This document shows, piece after piece, positions 48,988 to 56,679 of a stretch of DNA of 64,000 nucleotides. The translations under genes were made by a program, and so were the position numbers. Within the stretch, counting starts at the first letter, position 1. The number at the start of each line of letters is the position of its first letter. The notes under the pieces were generated by a model. That model was not told the DNA's origin. It searched no databases and worked only from the letters and a program-made list of their open reading frames with translations. This DNA is from DASRDR01 sp963812945 [NCBI: uncultured Candidatus Rokubacteria bacterium] (GTDB lineage: Bacteria; Methylomirabilota; Methylomirabilia; Rokubacteriales): NCBI GenBank assembly GCA_963812945.1, contig CAWEXD010000008.1, positions 2,604,001 through 2,668,000 on the forward strand. The letters run 5' to 3'.

Positions 48988-50592
48988 CTAGCGCGCGAGC
49001 CAGACGGTCCCGAGGTCCTGGTTGAGGTAGTGCGACGGTGTCACCTTCCAGCCCTTCACGTGGTCCCAGTGCGCCACCGCCCGCACCTGGCCGAGGATGA
49101 TCACCTGGTGCGCCATCTCGCCGAGGAGCCGGCGCTCGAACTCCCAGACGAGCTGCTTGCGGCGCTCGACATTCTGCTCGCGGCTCTGGCGCTCGAAGAG
49201 CTCGTCGAGCGTGGGATCCGAGTACTTCGCGTAGTTGATCGGCGTCTTGTCCGACGACAGGTACTTCGTCAGCTGGAGGTCCGGCTCGTCGGCGAAATCG
49301 CACGAGAAGTCGACCGACGCCTCGTAGTCCCCGGACCGGAGCGCGGTGAAGTACGGCCCGGTCTCCAGCACCCGGTGGTTGGCGTTGACCCCGATCTTGC
49401 GCCACTGGTCGATGACGTACACGCCGACCCGCTGGGCGCCGGTGATGGAGCGGTTCGTGAACGCGAACGAGAACGAGTCGGGGACCCCGGCCTCCTTCAG
49501 GAGCTTCTTCGCCTCGGTGCGGCTCTTCTCGATGTCCGGCCAGTAGCCGGGCACCTTCTCCAGCTCCGCCGGCGGCATGGCATAGGGCGCGCCGGGCTGG
49601 CTGATGCCGGCCACCGTGCCGTACTCGGTGAAGTCGTTCAGGACGCGCGCCGCCTCCCGGCGGTCCAGGGCGAGGCTGAGGGCGCGGCGGACCCGCGGGT
49701 CGTCGAACGGCTTCTTCTCGTGGTTGAACGCGATCGTGAGCACGCACGTCCAGTTGCTCTTCTGGATGACCAGCTTGTCGCCCATGGCCTGCTTCAGGCT
49801 GGCCTGGTCGAGCACCGGCGTCGCGCCGACAAAGTCCACGGAGACGCGTCCCCCGCGAAGGGCGGCGACCCGCGCGGCCCCGTCGGGGATGAAGAGCGCC
49901 CGGAACCCGTCGAGGTAGGGCAGTCCCTTCATGAAGTAGTCGGGGTTCTTCTTGCCGGTGACGTGCGACCCGGGCACGTACTCGCCGAACTTGAACGGCC
50001 CGGTGCCCATGACGTTCTTCTTGAACCAGTGCGGGTCCTTCTCGAGCAGGTCGGCCTTGTAGACGTAGTTCCACGGCGAGGCCAGAAACGTCAGCATGGC
50101 CGGCTGCGCGCGCTTCAATCGGACGCGCACCGTGCGGGGATTCGGCGCCTCCACCGCCTCGACCTGCGCGTAGACGGCCCGCCGGGGGCTGGTCACGCCG
50201 GTCGGCGGGGAGATGACGTGGTCGAGGCTCGCCTTGACGTCGCGGGACGTGAGCGCGGAGCCGTCGTGGAACTTTACGCCGTCCCGGAGCCTGAACTCGT
50301 AGACGCGGCCGTCCGGCGACACGGTCCAGGACTCGGCCAGGTCGGGCACGATCTTCGGGTACTCGAACGGGTCGAACCGCACGAGCAAGCTGTAGAAGGG
50401 CGCCGTCGTGTGGGGGACAGCGAAGGTCGCCTCCTGGTGGGCGTCGAAGGAGGGCGGCTCGGCCAGGACCGAGTACAGGAGCTCGCCCCCGGGCCGCGGC
50501 GTCTCCTGCGCGCGAGCCGTCCCGTCCAGGAGCCACACCCCGAGCGAGGTGACCAGGACGGCCAGTCCCAGAACGGCCAGGACTCTCTTCAT
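48988..50592 (-). CDS. Peptide-type ABC transporter substrate-binding protein (second system, SBP family 5)
   Basis: A 534-residue exported protein with signal MKRVLAVLGLAVLVTSLGVW and cleavage near TARAQ. The mature start GGELLYSVLAEPPSFDAHQEATFAV and YEFRLRDGVKFHDGSALTSRDVKASLDHV are family-5 landmarks. AAGGAGG lies five bases before the ATG. It leads the operon that continues with dppB, dppC, MetE-like, GntR and cyclase genes. It differs clearly from the first system's binding protein, so the two importers probably have different ligands. Confidence 0.92.
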   Translation of the reverse strand: MKRVLAVLGLAVLVTSLGVWLLDGTARAQETPRPGGELLYSVLAEPPSFDAHQEATFAVPHTTAPFYSLLVRFDPFEYPKIVPDLAESWTVSPDGRVYEFRLRDGVKFHDGSALTSRDVKASLDHVISPPTGVTSPRRAVYAQVEAVEAPNPRTVRVRLKRAQPAMLTFLASPWNYVYKADLLEKDPHWFKKNVMGTGPFKFGEYVPGSHVTGKKNPDYFMKGLPYLDGFRALFIPDGAARVAALRGGRVSVDFVGATPVLDQASLKQAMGDKLVIQKSNWTCVLTIAFNHEKKPFDDPRVRRALSLALDRREAARVLNDFTEYGTVAGISQPGAPYAMPPAELEKVPGYWPDIEKSRTEAKKLLKEAGVPDSFSFAFTNRSITGAQRVGVYVIDQWRKIGVNANHRVLETGPYFTALRSGDYEASVDFSCDFADEPDLQLTKYLSSDKTPINYAKYSDPTLDELFERQSREQNVERRKQLVWEFERRLLGEMAHQVIILGQVRAVAHWDHVKGWKVTPSHYLNQDLGTVWLAR

Positions 50593-50710
50593 CGGGTCCT
50601 CCTTGGGTTGGCTTGGGTGTTGAGCTTGGCTTGGGCTTGAGTCAGGCGCCCGTCCACCTGGCCGGCGGCCGGCGGGGCTCGCCGGGCCCGGTCTCCGGGT
50701 CGCGTCCCTC

Positions 50711-51505
50711 CTAGTTGTCGGTGTACGACGGCTTCCGCTTCTCGAGGAAGGCGCGGATGCCCTCCTTGGCGTCCTTGGTGACCGTCAGGTCCGCGCTCTT
50801 CGCCTGCGAGAGCTTGTAGGCCTCGGTCCAGTTCATCGTCTCCGACGCGTTGTTGCAGAGCTTGTTGGCCTTCAGCGCCGCCAGGCTCTTGCCCGCGATG
50901 ACCACCGCCAGCTCCATCGCCTTGGGCATCACCTGGTCCTTCGGCACGATGTAGTTGAAGAAGCCCGTGTTCTCCTGCATCTCGTCCGCCATGAACCGCC
51001 GGCCCGTGTAGATCATCTCGCGGATGCGGCCCGACGGCATGTTCAGCCGCGTGAAGAACGAGCCCCCGCCCGCCAGCACCCCCCGGTCGATCTCCGGGCA
51101 CGCGAAGAACGCGTCCTTGGAAGCCACGCGCAGGTCGCAGAACGCGGCGAGCACCAGGCCGACCCCCACGGCGTGGCTGTTGATCGCGCCGATGACGGGG
51201 CGGTCCAGGTTGTAGAAGCGCGGCAGGCACTCGTTGATCATGGCGTACCGCGCCATACGGCTCGCGTGGTCGAGAGGCAGGAAGTCCCGCACGTCCGCGC
51301 CCCCGCACCACGCCCGGGAGCCTGGCGGCGAGGTGAGCACGACGACCCGCGTCTCGTCCGTCGACTCGATGATCTCGCAGAGATCCCGGATGTCCGGGTA
51401 CACGTCGAACGAGACGGCGTTCACCGGCGGCCGATCGAAGGTGACGGTGGTGATGCCCCGGCTGTCGGTCTCCATCCGGAAAAACTTGAGCTTCTTGCTG
51501 GCCAT
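50711..51505 (-). CDS. Enoyl-CoA hydratase/isomerase-family protein
   Basis: A 264-residue crotonase-fold protein. The oxyanion-hole elements are SRAWCGGADVRDF and NSHAVGVGLVLAAFCDLRVAS, and PEIDRGVLAGGGSFFTRL provides the first conserved Glu. The position of the second hydratase Glu is less clear, so an isomerase, hydrolase or decarboxylase activity is also possible. It diverges from the CaiB-type CoA-transferase gene over a 265-bp region holding two back-to-back promoters; together they suggest catabolism of a CoA-activated acid. Confidence 0.9.
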   Translation of the reverse strand: MASKKLKFFRMETDSRGITTVTFDRPPVNAVSFDVYPDIRDLCEIIESTDETRVVVLTSPPGSRAWCGGADVRDFLPLDHASRMARYAMINECLPRFYNLDRPVIGAINSHAVGVGLVLAAFCDLRVASKDAFFACPEIDRGVLAGGGSFFTRLNMPSGRIREMIYTGRRFMADEMQENTGFFNYIVPKDQVMPKAMELAVVIAGKSLAALKANKLCNNASETMNWTEAYKLSQAKSADLTVTKDAKEGIRAFLEKRKPSYTDN

Positions 51506-51628
51506 CTCGGAACCTGCCCTCCGTCTATCGCGTGGTGGGGTGTCGGCGCGCGGCCCGCGACGCCTCCGCCGGGACCCGGTGTCGGCTCGTGACCCGCCCC
51601 GGCGAGGCCCGGCGAGACGTCACCGCGG

Positions 51629-51657
51629 ACGATAGGAGGTCTTTACACCCTTGTCAA
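51629..51657 (-). promoter_or_regulatory. Sigma70-type promoter for the enoyl-CoA hydratase gene
   Basis: On the minus strand TTGACA (51657-51652) and TATCGT (51634-51629) are separated by 17 bases. The -35 box is perfect; the -10 differs at two positions. Its -35 forms half of an inverted repeat with the -35 of the divergent promoter. Confidence 0.55.
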
Positions 51658-51665
51658 TACCAGGA

Positions 51666-51694
51666 TTGACAGGTCCGCGCCTTTTCTCTACGAT
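51666..51694 (+). promoter_or_regulatory. Sigma70-type promoter for the CoA-transferase gene
   Basis: TTGACA at 51666-51671 and TACGAT at 51689-51694 with a 17-base spacer. The transcript would begin near 51701, about 70 bases before the ATG at 51771. Together with the minus-strand promoter it forms TGTCAAT-six bases-ATTGACA (51652-51671), so one protein could contact both -35 regions. Confidence 0.6.
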
Positions 51695-51770
51695 CCCCGC
51701 GGATCACGGGCGGGCGGCGCGCCGACCACACGCGCTCGACCCGGGCCGGCGAGTCCGGAGGACTCTCACG

Positions 51771-52973
51771 ATGACGGGAGGCGCCCCGCGCCCCTTCGAC
51801 GGGATTCGCATCCTGGACCTGACCCACGTCCTGGCCGGTCCCTTCTGCACGTACCAGCTCGCCGTGCTGGGGGCCGAGACGATCAAGATCGAGGAGCCCG
51901 GCACGGGCGACATCGCCCGCCAGACGGGGGCCGACAAGGCGCTCAACCGGCAGCTCATGGGCACCGGCTACCTGACCCAGGGCGCCAACAAGCGGTGTCT
52001 CACCCTCGACCTGAAGGACCCGCGTGGCCGGGAGATCCTGAAGCGCCTGGTCGCCGGGGCCGACGTCCTCGTGGAGAACTTCCGGGCGGGGGCCATGGCC
52101 GCGCTGGGCCTCGGCTACGAGGACCTCCGCGCGATCAACCCGAGGCTCGTCTATTGCTCCATGACCGGCTTCGGCCAGGAAGGGCCCAAGGCCCAGCACA
52201 ACGCCTACGACTGCGTCATCCAGGCCATCTCGGGCCTCATGAGCACGACCGGCTGGCCGGCGATGCCGCCGCTCAAGACGGGCGCCCCGGTCATCGACTA
52301 CGCGAGCGGTCTGAGCGCCGCGTTCGCGATCTCCTGCGCCCTGTTCCAGCGCGAGCGTACGGGGCGGGGGCAGCGCGTCGACTGCGCGATGCTCGACGCG
52401 GCCCTCATGCTGATGAGCTCGCAGGTCACGGCGTACCTGTGGAGCGGCGTGGCGCCGAAGCCCCGCGGCAACGACCTCGAGTACGCGGGCGTGAGCGCCT
52501 ACGAGACCAAGGACGGCGTCCTCATGCTCGGGTCGTTCCGGGAGGGCCAGCACCGGCGGCTCTGGACGGCGCTCGGGCGACCGGACCTGGCGGCGCTCTG
52601 GACGGTGCAGGACCAGGAAGAGCACCGGGAGGTCATGGCCGCCGCGCTCCGCGAGGCCATGCTCACGCGGACCGCGGCGGAATGGGAGGAGTTCCTGGCC
52701 GGCATCCACGTCCCCGCCGCCCGTGTCCGGAACCTCGCCGAGACGCTCTCGCTCGAGCAGCTCACGCGCCGCAACCTGCTGCATCGCTTCGAGACGGTCC
52801 CCGGCCTCGAGCGGCCGGTCACCGTGCCGGTGGCCGCGTTCCGGTTCGCCGACGGCGGCCCTTCCGTGGACACGCCGCCCCGGGCGCTCGGCGCCGATAC
52901 CGACGCGGTCCTCGCGGAGCTGGGGCTCACGAGGGCGGAGATCGGCGCGCTGCGCGAGGCCCACGTCGTCTGA
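51771..52973 (+). CDS. CaiB/BaiF-family (class III) CoA-transferase
   Basis: A 400-residue class III CoA-transferase. FDGIRILDLTHVLAGPFCTYQLAVLGAETIKIEEPGTGD shortened to its marks: the N-terminal L-D-L-x-x-x-L-A-G-P and G-A-x-x-I-K-I-E/V-E-P blocks. LVENFRAGAMAALGLGYEDL and the catalytic Asp in HNAYDCVIQAISGLMSTTG are present. The ATG has CGGAGG ten bases upstream. These enzymes exchange CoA between carboxylates (formate, succinate, cinnamate, carnitine types). Probably activates an acid further processed by the divergent crotonase-fold protein. Confidence 0.92.
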   Translation: MTGGAPRPFDGIRILDLTHVLAGPFCTYQLAVLGAETIKIEEPGTGDIARQTGADKALNRQLMGTGYLTQGANKRCLTLDLKDPRGREILKRLVAGADVLVENFRAGAMAALGLGYEDLRAINPRLVYCSMTGFGQEGPKAQHNAYDCVIQAISGLMSTTGWPAMPPLKTGAPVIDYASGLSAAFAISCALFQRERTGRGQRVDCAMLDAALMLMSSQVTAYLWSGVAPKPRGNDLEYAGVSAYETKDGVLMLGSFREGQHRRLWTALGRPDLAALWTVQDQEEHREVMAAALREAMLTRTAAEWEEFLAGIHVPAARVRNLAETLSLEQLTRRNLLHRFETVPGLERPVTVPVAAFRFADGGPSVDTPPRALGADTDAVLAELGLTRAEIGALREAHVV

Positions 52974-53102
52974 CGGACCTACCGCGCGGAAGACGCCCGC
53001 GAGCTCCTGGCCGGCGCCCGGCTGGACGCCGACGCCCTCGTCCCCCGGGGGGACGGCGAGTTCATGAGCGTCTTCGTCCGGGCCCGGAAGCCGGCCGCGT
53101 GA
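52974..53102 (+). pseudogene. Possible C-terminal remnant of another gene, overlapped by the glycosyltransferase
   Basis: Directly after the CoA-transferase TGA the same frame continues RTYRAEDARELLAGARLDAD and ALVPRGDGEFMSVFVRARKP before a TGA at 53102. The segment is protein-like and resembles the end of a small SAM-dependent methyltransferase, but it has no start. It is antisense to the Ser/Arg-rich last 40 codons of the glycosyltransferase gene. I read it as the tail of a gene truncated by a rearrangement; the family suggestion is weak. Confidence 0.3.
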
Positions 53103-54298
53103 ACCGCCTCTCGAATGAGGCCGGCGTACCCGTCGGCGGCGCGCTCGGGTGAGAATCGCCGCGCGATCGTCCGTCTGGCCTGCCGGCCAAGCGCTCTGAG
53201 CCGGCCCGGATTGCCGAGGGCCGCCAAGGCCGCGTGCGCCAGGCCGCCGACGTCGTCCGGATCGAACAGCAGGCCATCGTGCCCGTGGGTGATCACCTCG
53301 GGGATGAAGCACCGATTGGAGGCCAGGATCGGGACCGCCGCGGCCATCGCGTCGAAGACCGCCCAGTTGCCCGCCCCTTCGAAGATCGGAAACACGATCA
53401 GATCCATCGCCTGGAGGTACCGGGTGAATTCGCCGTGCGGCGCGAACGGCTTGAAGGTGATCGCGCCTTCGCCCAGGCGCTCGGTCTCGAGGACATGCTG
53501 CTTGAACGACTTGTCGCCCAGGTACGTCGTCTCGTTGCCGTAGAGGGTCCCCTCGTCGCCCAGGGCCAGGAACTGGACGTCGGGGCGGGCCCGGCGAATC
53601 GCCTTGGCCATCCTCACGAACACGTCGAAGCCGCGGACCGCCTCGAGCGTCCGGCCCGCGAATCCGACCACCGGCCCCGATCCTGGCAGGCCAAGATCCC
53701 GCCGGAGCGCGGCCGTGTCGCTCACGAGCGCCGGGAGGCCGAAGCCCTCCGGCTGGACACGAACCTTCTGCCGCAGCTCCGCGGGGAACAGGTCCTTGGC
53801 ATGCTGCGACGGGACGAGGCACAGATCCGACTGCAGGACGCTGGCGTGGATCAGGGCCCGCAGCGAGACATCCATCAGGTCCTGGGGAAACTGGGCCGGA
53901 AACTCGTCGCGGCAGTACACCGGCAGGTACCCCGGTAGCTCCACGTACGCCAGCACCGGGATGCGGAGCAGCCTCCGGACGAAGAACGTCGTGCCGAACG
54001 ACGCGTGTCCGACGACCACGTCCACGTCGCCGGCGGCGTGCAACTGGGCCAGCGCCTCGACGACCGCCTTCCCGCACCGGATGCCGTCCTCCACGCACTG
54101 CGTGTAGTAGTTGCCCGAGGCGGGGTCGGGCTCCTCGCGGAAGCCGTAGTACGCGATCGGCGGATCGTCCCGCCGCACGGAGTCCGTGAACCGCTCGTCC
54201 ACGAGGCATGCGCAGTCCCAGCCCTCACGCTGCGACAGCGTGTGGGCGACCCGCGTGAACTGGTTGGGATAGGACGGGTGAACGAAGACCACCTTCAT
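52979..54298 (-). CDS. Family 4-type glycosyltransferase coupled to the injection-system operon
   Basis: A 439-residue GT-B protein. MKVVFVHPSYPNQFTRVAHT is the N-terminal strand and loop; the donor half has VVGFAGRTLEAVRGFDVFVRMAKAI, YLGDKSFKQHV, DLIVFPIFEGAGNWAVFDAMAAAVPILAS, the E-x7-E-like region, and GHDGLLFDPDD. The ATG at 54298 overlaps the stop of the DUF6519-type gene as ATGA, so it is translated with the tail-like cluster. The last 40 codons are Ser/Arg/Ala-rich and lie antisense to a plus-strand remnant, so the natural end is probably near 53100. Acceptor unknown; a tail or fibre component or surface glycan is possible. Confidence 0.85.
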   Translation of the reverse strand: MKVVFVHPSYPNQFTRVAHTLSQREGWDCACLVDERFTDSVRRDDPPIAYYGFREEPDPASGNYYTQCVEDGIRCGKAVVEALAQLHAAGDVDVVVGHASFGTTFFVRRLLRIPVLAYVELPGYLPVYCRDEFPAQFPQDLMDVSLRALIHASVLQSDLCLVPSQHAKDLFPAELRQKVRVQPEGFGLPALVSDTAALRRDLGLPGSGPVVGFAGRTLEAVRGFDVFVRMAKAIRRARPDVQFLALGDEGTLYGNETTYLGDKSFKQHVLETERLGEGAITFKPFAPHGEFTRYLQAMDLIVFPIFEGAGNWAVFDAMAAAVPILASNRCFIPEVITHGHDGLLFDPDDVGGLAHAALAALGNPGRLRALGRQARRTIARRFSPERAADGYAGLIREAVHAAGFRARTKTLMNSPSPRGTRASASSRAPARSSRASSAR

Positions 54299-56649
54299 GG
54301 TGGCGGGGCCAGCCGCTTCGCCGCCTCGACGAGCGCGGCGGCCTTCGCGCGGTCCCGCAGCGCCAGGGCGGCCGCGACGTCGCGCGGGTCGGAGGCGGCC
54401 AGCGCCCCGGCATCCCGAATCCCCGCCGCCTGGAGCTTCCCGGCCTGGGCGCGCGAGAGTCCCTTCACCGCGCTGAGCGGCCGCGACGCCGCCGGGCGAC
54501 GACCCGGCCTGGGCGGGACGATCACGGTGGGGCCGCCGCGAACGGGGGCGCGGATGGGTCCCGCGATGGTCGCGATGGTCGCGATCGTCGCGATCGTCGG
54601 CCGCGTCAGCGTCGGCCGCGTGAACGTGAGGGTGGGACCCACCGTCGCCGTCAGGGTCGGGCGCGTGACGGTCGCCGTCACCGTTGGGGTCGTGACGGTC
54701 GGCGTCGGCTCCCGAGCCGCCAGCCAGAACCACATCTCGAAGTTGCCGCCGCGTCGCCCGTCCCCGCTCGGCAGGGAGATCGCGGTCCCCTGGTCGCCTT
54801 GCACGCCGAACGTGTCGCCGTCCAGGTACTCCTCGCGGTCCGCTCGTCCCCAGATGAAGTTGCCCTCGAGGGTCAGGCGGGCCAGCACCCGTTCGATCTG
54901 ACCGTGCGTCTGGGCGAGGACCACGCTCAGCACGCTGTCCGCCAGCCACTGCTGCACGTTGTTCGGCGCCTGCGTGACCGGGGCCCAGAAGATGTCGCTG
55001 CCGTCCGAATTGACGCTCGCGGCCAGCGTCGTGGGCTGGAACCCGACGATGCCGAAGTTGCCGACCTTCCATATCTCGCGCTCCGTGCCGGTGATCGGCC
55101 ACGGCAGGTCCAGCGTGACCCGGCAGACCGGGTTGGGGAGGCCGTTCGGATTCCGCACGCTGTCCTGGAAGGGCGGGCGATCGCACGTGATCCGGAGCCC
55201 TCGCGAGAGCTCCTGGGGGTCCACGAGCGAGTCGTTCTCGAGCGGCCGGCCGCTCATGAGCCGGACGCTCCGGATGTGGATGCCCGGCTCGACGCCGCCC
55301 GTCCCCCGGCACAGAGTGTCGATCGCCTCCTGCACGGTCCGTACGTCGCCCAGATTGGCGCAGGCGGCGGGATCGTACGAGACGTCCGAGGCCGCGATGG
55401 CGGTCAGCGGCGGAAAGAGGTCCCGGCAGTCGAGAGGATTGGCGAACGAGCCCCCGGCGAAGTCCGCCACCGCCAGCAGGCAATAGTGGTGCACGGTGCC
55501 ATGGCGGCTCTGGAAGACCGGCGCGGGCGGGGAGCCGCCGTTCCTTGGCCACTCGACCTTGCCGGTCAGCGTCCGCGCGGGAATCAGCCAGTAGTCGCCG
55601 CTGGCGAACGTCCCGCCGTCGAGCTCGATCTGGACGCCGTCCTCCAGCTCGATCGGAGTGTTCGCGGCGATCGTCCCCCGACCATCCCATCGCCGCAGCG
55701 TGGGGTTCGTCCCCGCGGCCAGGCTCAGGTTGCCGGGGTTCAGGATCGTCACCGACGTCCCGGTCACCGTCAGCACCTGGACCAGAACGCCTGGCACCCC
55801 CCGGAGCGCGCGCTCCTCGTCGCCGAGCTCGACCCACTTCGCGCCGGCGAAGCCGAGCGCCTCGTCGCGACCGGGGTCCTCGACCACGATGGTGAGGGCG
55901 TTGGCGTCGATCGCCTTCACCTTCGAGACGACGCTGCCGTTGTCACGCGACCACTTGAACGTCGTGGGCCCTTGTCCGGTGTCGTGGATCTCGACGCGAT
56001 AGAGCTGGTTCTCCAGCCGCCGGTATCCCCCGCCCGCCGGGACGAGACAGTCGCTCACGGGAGCGCTGGCCTTGATCTCCTGTGCCCGGAGCCGGCCGGT
56101 CGGCGCCGAGGGCTTCGTGAAGGCGTCGCAGCTCTTGCTCTGGATCGGCGCGAGCTTCACCTGCCACACGACGCGCGTGCGCGTCGCCGTGTCGGGTCCG
56201 CTCAGCGCGGACTCCCGGAGGAGCGGGAAGTCGTCGCCGTGCTGATCGACCGCCGTCAGGTGCCGCTCCCACACGTCGAGGTAGATGGCCTGGGGCCCGT
56301 TCGCGGTCGGAAGCGCGGCGCCGGGGAGATCCGCCTGGCCGGTGTAGAGGGTCCCGTTCGCCTCGTCGTTCTCGCACAGGATCCCGTCGACGTAGATCCG
56401 TCCGGCGGCGATGCGGAGGTCCCGGCCGTTCGGCGCGACGGTCACCGCGAAGTTGGCCGGCTGGCTCGGGGCATGCTTGGGCGCCCCACAGGCGCCGATG
56501 ACATCGCCAGCCGTCGTCCGATCCACGTGCATGCCGATGTCGGTGCTCTCGTTCCACTCGGCATCGAGCAGCACGCGTCCCTGCTGCAGGCGGACGCTGC
56601 TGTAGTGGTTGGACGGCCGGTACGTCGAGCGGCTCAGATCCCCGTTCAT
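54295..56649 (-). CDS. DUF6519-type tail/baseplate-associated protein with Thr-rich linker and helix-hairpin-helix tail
   Basis: A 784-residue protein. The N-terminus MNGDLSRSTYRPSNHYSSVR then LQQGRVLLDAEWNE is the hallmark of DUF6519 proteins found in contractile-injection clusters. The middle is beta-rich (FKWSRDNGSVVSKV; PNLTLRRWDG-like LRRWDGRGTI). From about residue 645 comes a Thr/Pro/Val linker (TVTTPTVTATVTRPTLTATV and more), a TIATIATIA repeat, a Pro/Arg stretch, and a final domain VKGLSRAQAGKLQAAGIRDA then GALAASDPRDVAAAL, a helix-hairpin-helix/DUF4332-like fold. The linker looks like a flexible extracellular stalk. ATG has GGGAG six bases upstream. Confidence 0.8.
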   Translation of the reverse strand: MNGDLSRSTYRPSNHYSSVRLQQGRVLLDAEWNESTDIGMHVDRTTAGDVIGACGAPKHAPSQPANFAVTVAPNGRDLRIAAGRIYVDGILCENDEANGTLYTGQADLPGAALPTANGPQAIYLDVWERHLTAVDQHGDDFPLLRESALSGPDTATRTRVVWQVKLAPIQSKSCDAFTKPSAPTGRLRAQEIKASAPVSDCLVPAGGGYRRLENQLYRVEIHDTGQGPTTFKWSRDNGSVVSKVKAIDANALTIVVEDPGRDEALGFAGAKWVELGDEERALRGVPGVLVQVLTVTGTSVTILNPGNLSLAAGTNPTLRRWDGRGTIAANTPIELEDGVQIELDGGTFASGDYWLIPARTLTGKVEWPRNGGSPPAPVFQSRHGTVHHYCLLAVADFAGGSFANPLDCRDLFPPLTAIAASDVSYDPAACANLGDVRTVQEAIDTLCRGTGGVEPGIHIRSVRLMSGRPLENDSLVDPQELSRGLRITCDRPPFQDSVRNPNGLPNPVCRVTLDLPWPITGTEREIWKVGNFGIVGFQPTTLAASVNSDGSDIFWAPVTQAPNNVQQWLADSVLSVVLAQTHGQIERVLARLTLEGNFIWGRADREEYLDGDTFGVQGDQGTAISLPSGDGRRGGNFEMWFWLAAREPTPTVTTPTVTATVTRPTLTATVGPTLTFTRPTLTRPTIATIATIATIAGPIRAPVRGGPTVIVPPRPGRRPAASRPLSAVKGLSRAQAGKLQAAGIRDAGALAASDPRDVAAALALRDRAKAAALVEAAKRLAPPP
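54563..54598. repeat. Tandem 9-bp repeat encoding a Thr-Ile-Ala run
   Basis: Four head-to-tail copies of GCGAT(G/C)GTC: 54563-54571, 54572-54580, 54581-54589 and 54590-54598. They lie inside the DUF6519-type gene and encode repeated Thr-Ile-Ala on the minus strand. Copy number could vary by slippage without breaking frame. Confidence 0.8.
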
Positions 56650-56679
56650 CGCTGCTCCCGCGTGTGCGGTTCGCGCACC

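Noticed and set aside
50593-50645. Repeated TTGGCTTGGG-like motif before the second dppA gene as a regulatory repeat
   Set aside because: Low-complexity GCTTGG/TTGGG runs without regular spacing or symmetry; no support for a binding array.
54563-54598. CRISPR array or short tandem repeat locus
   Set aside because: The 9-bp units are inside a coding frame, have no spacers and encode a simple Thr-Ile-Ala run.
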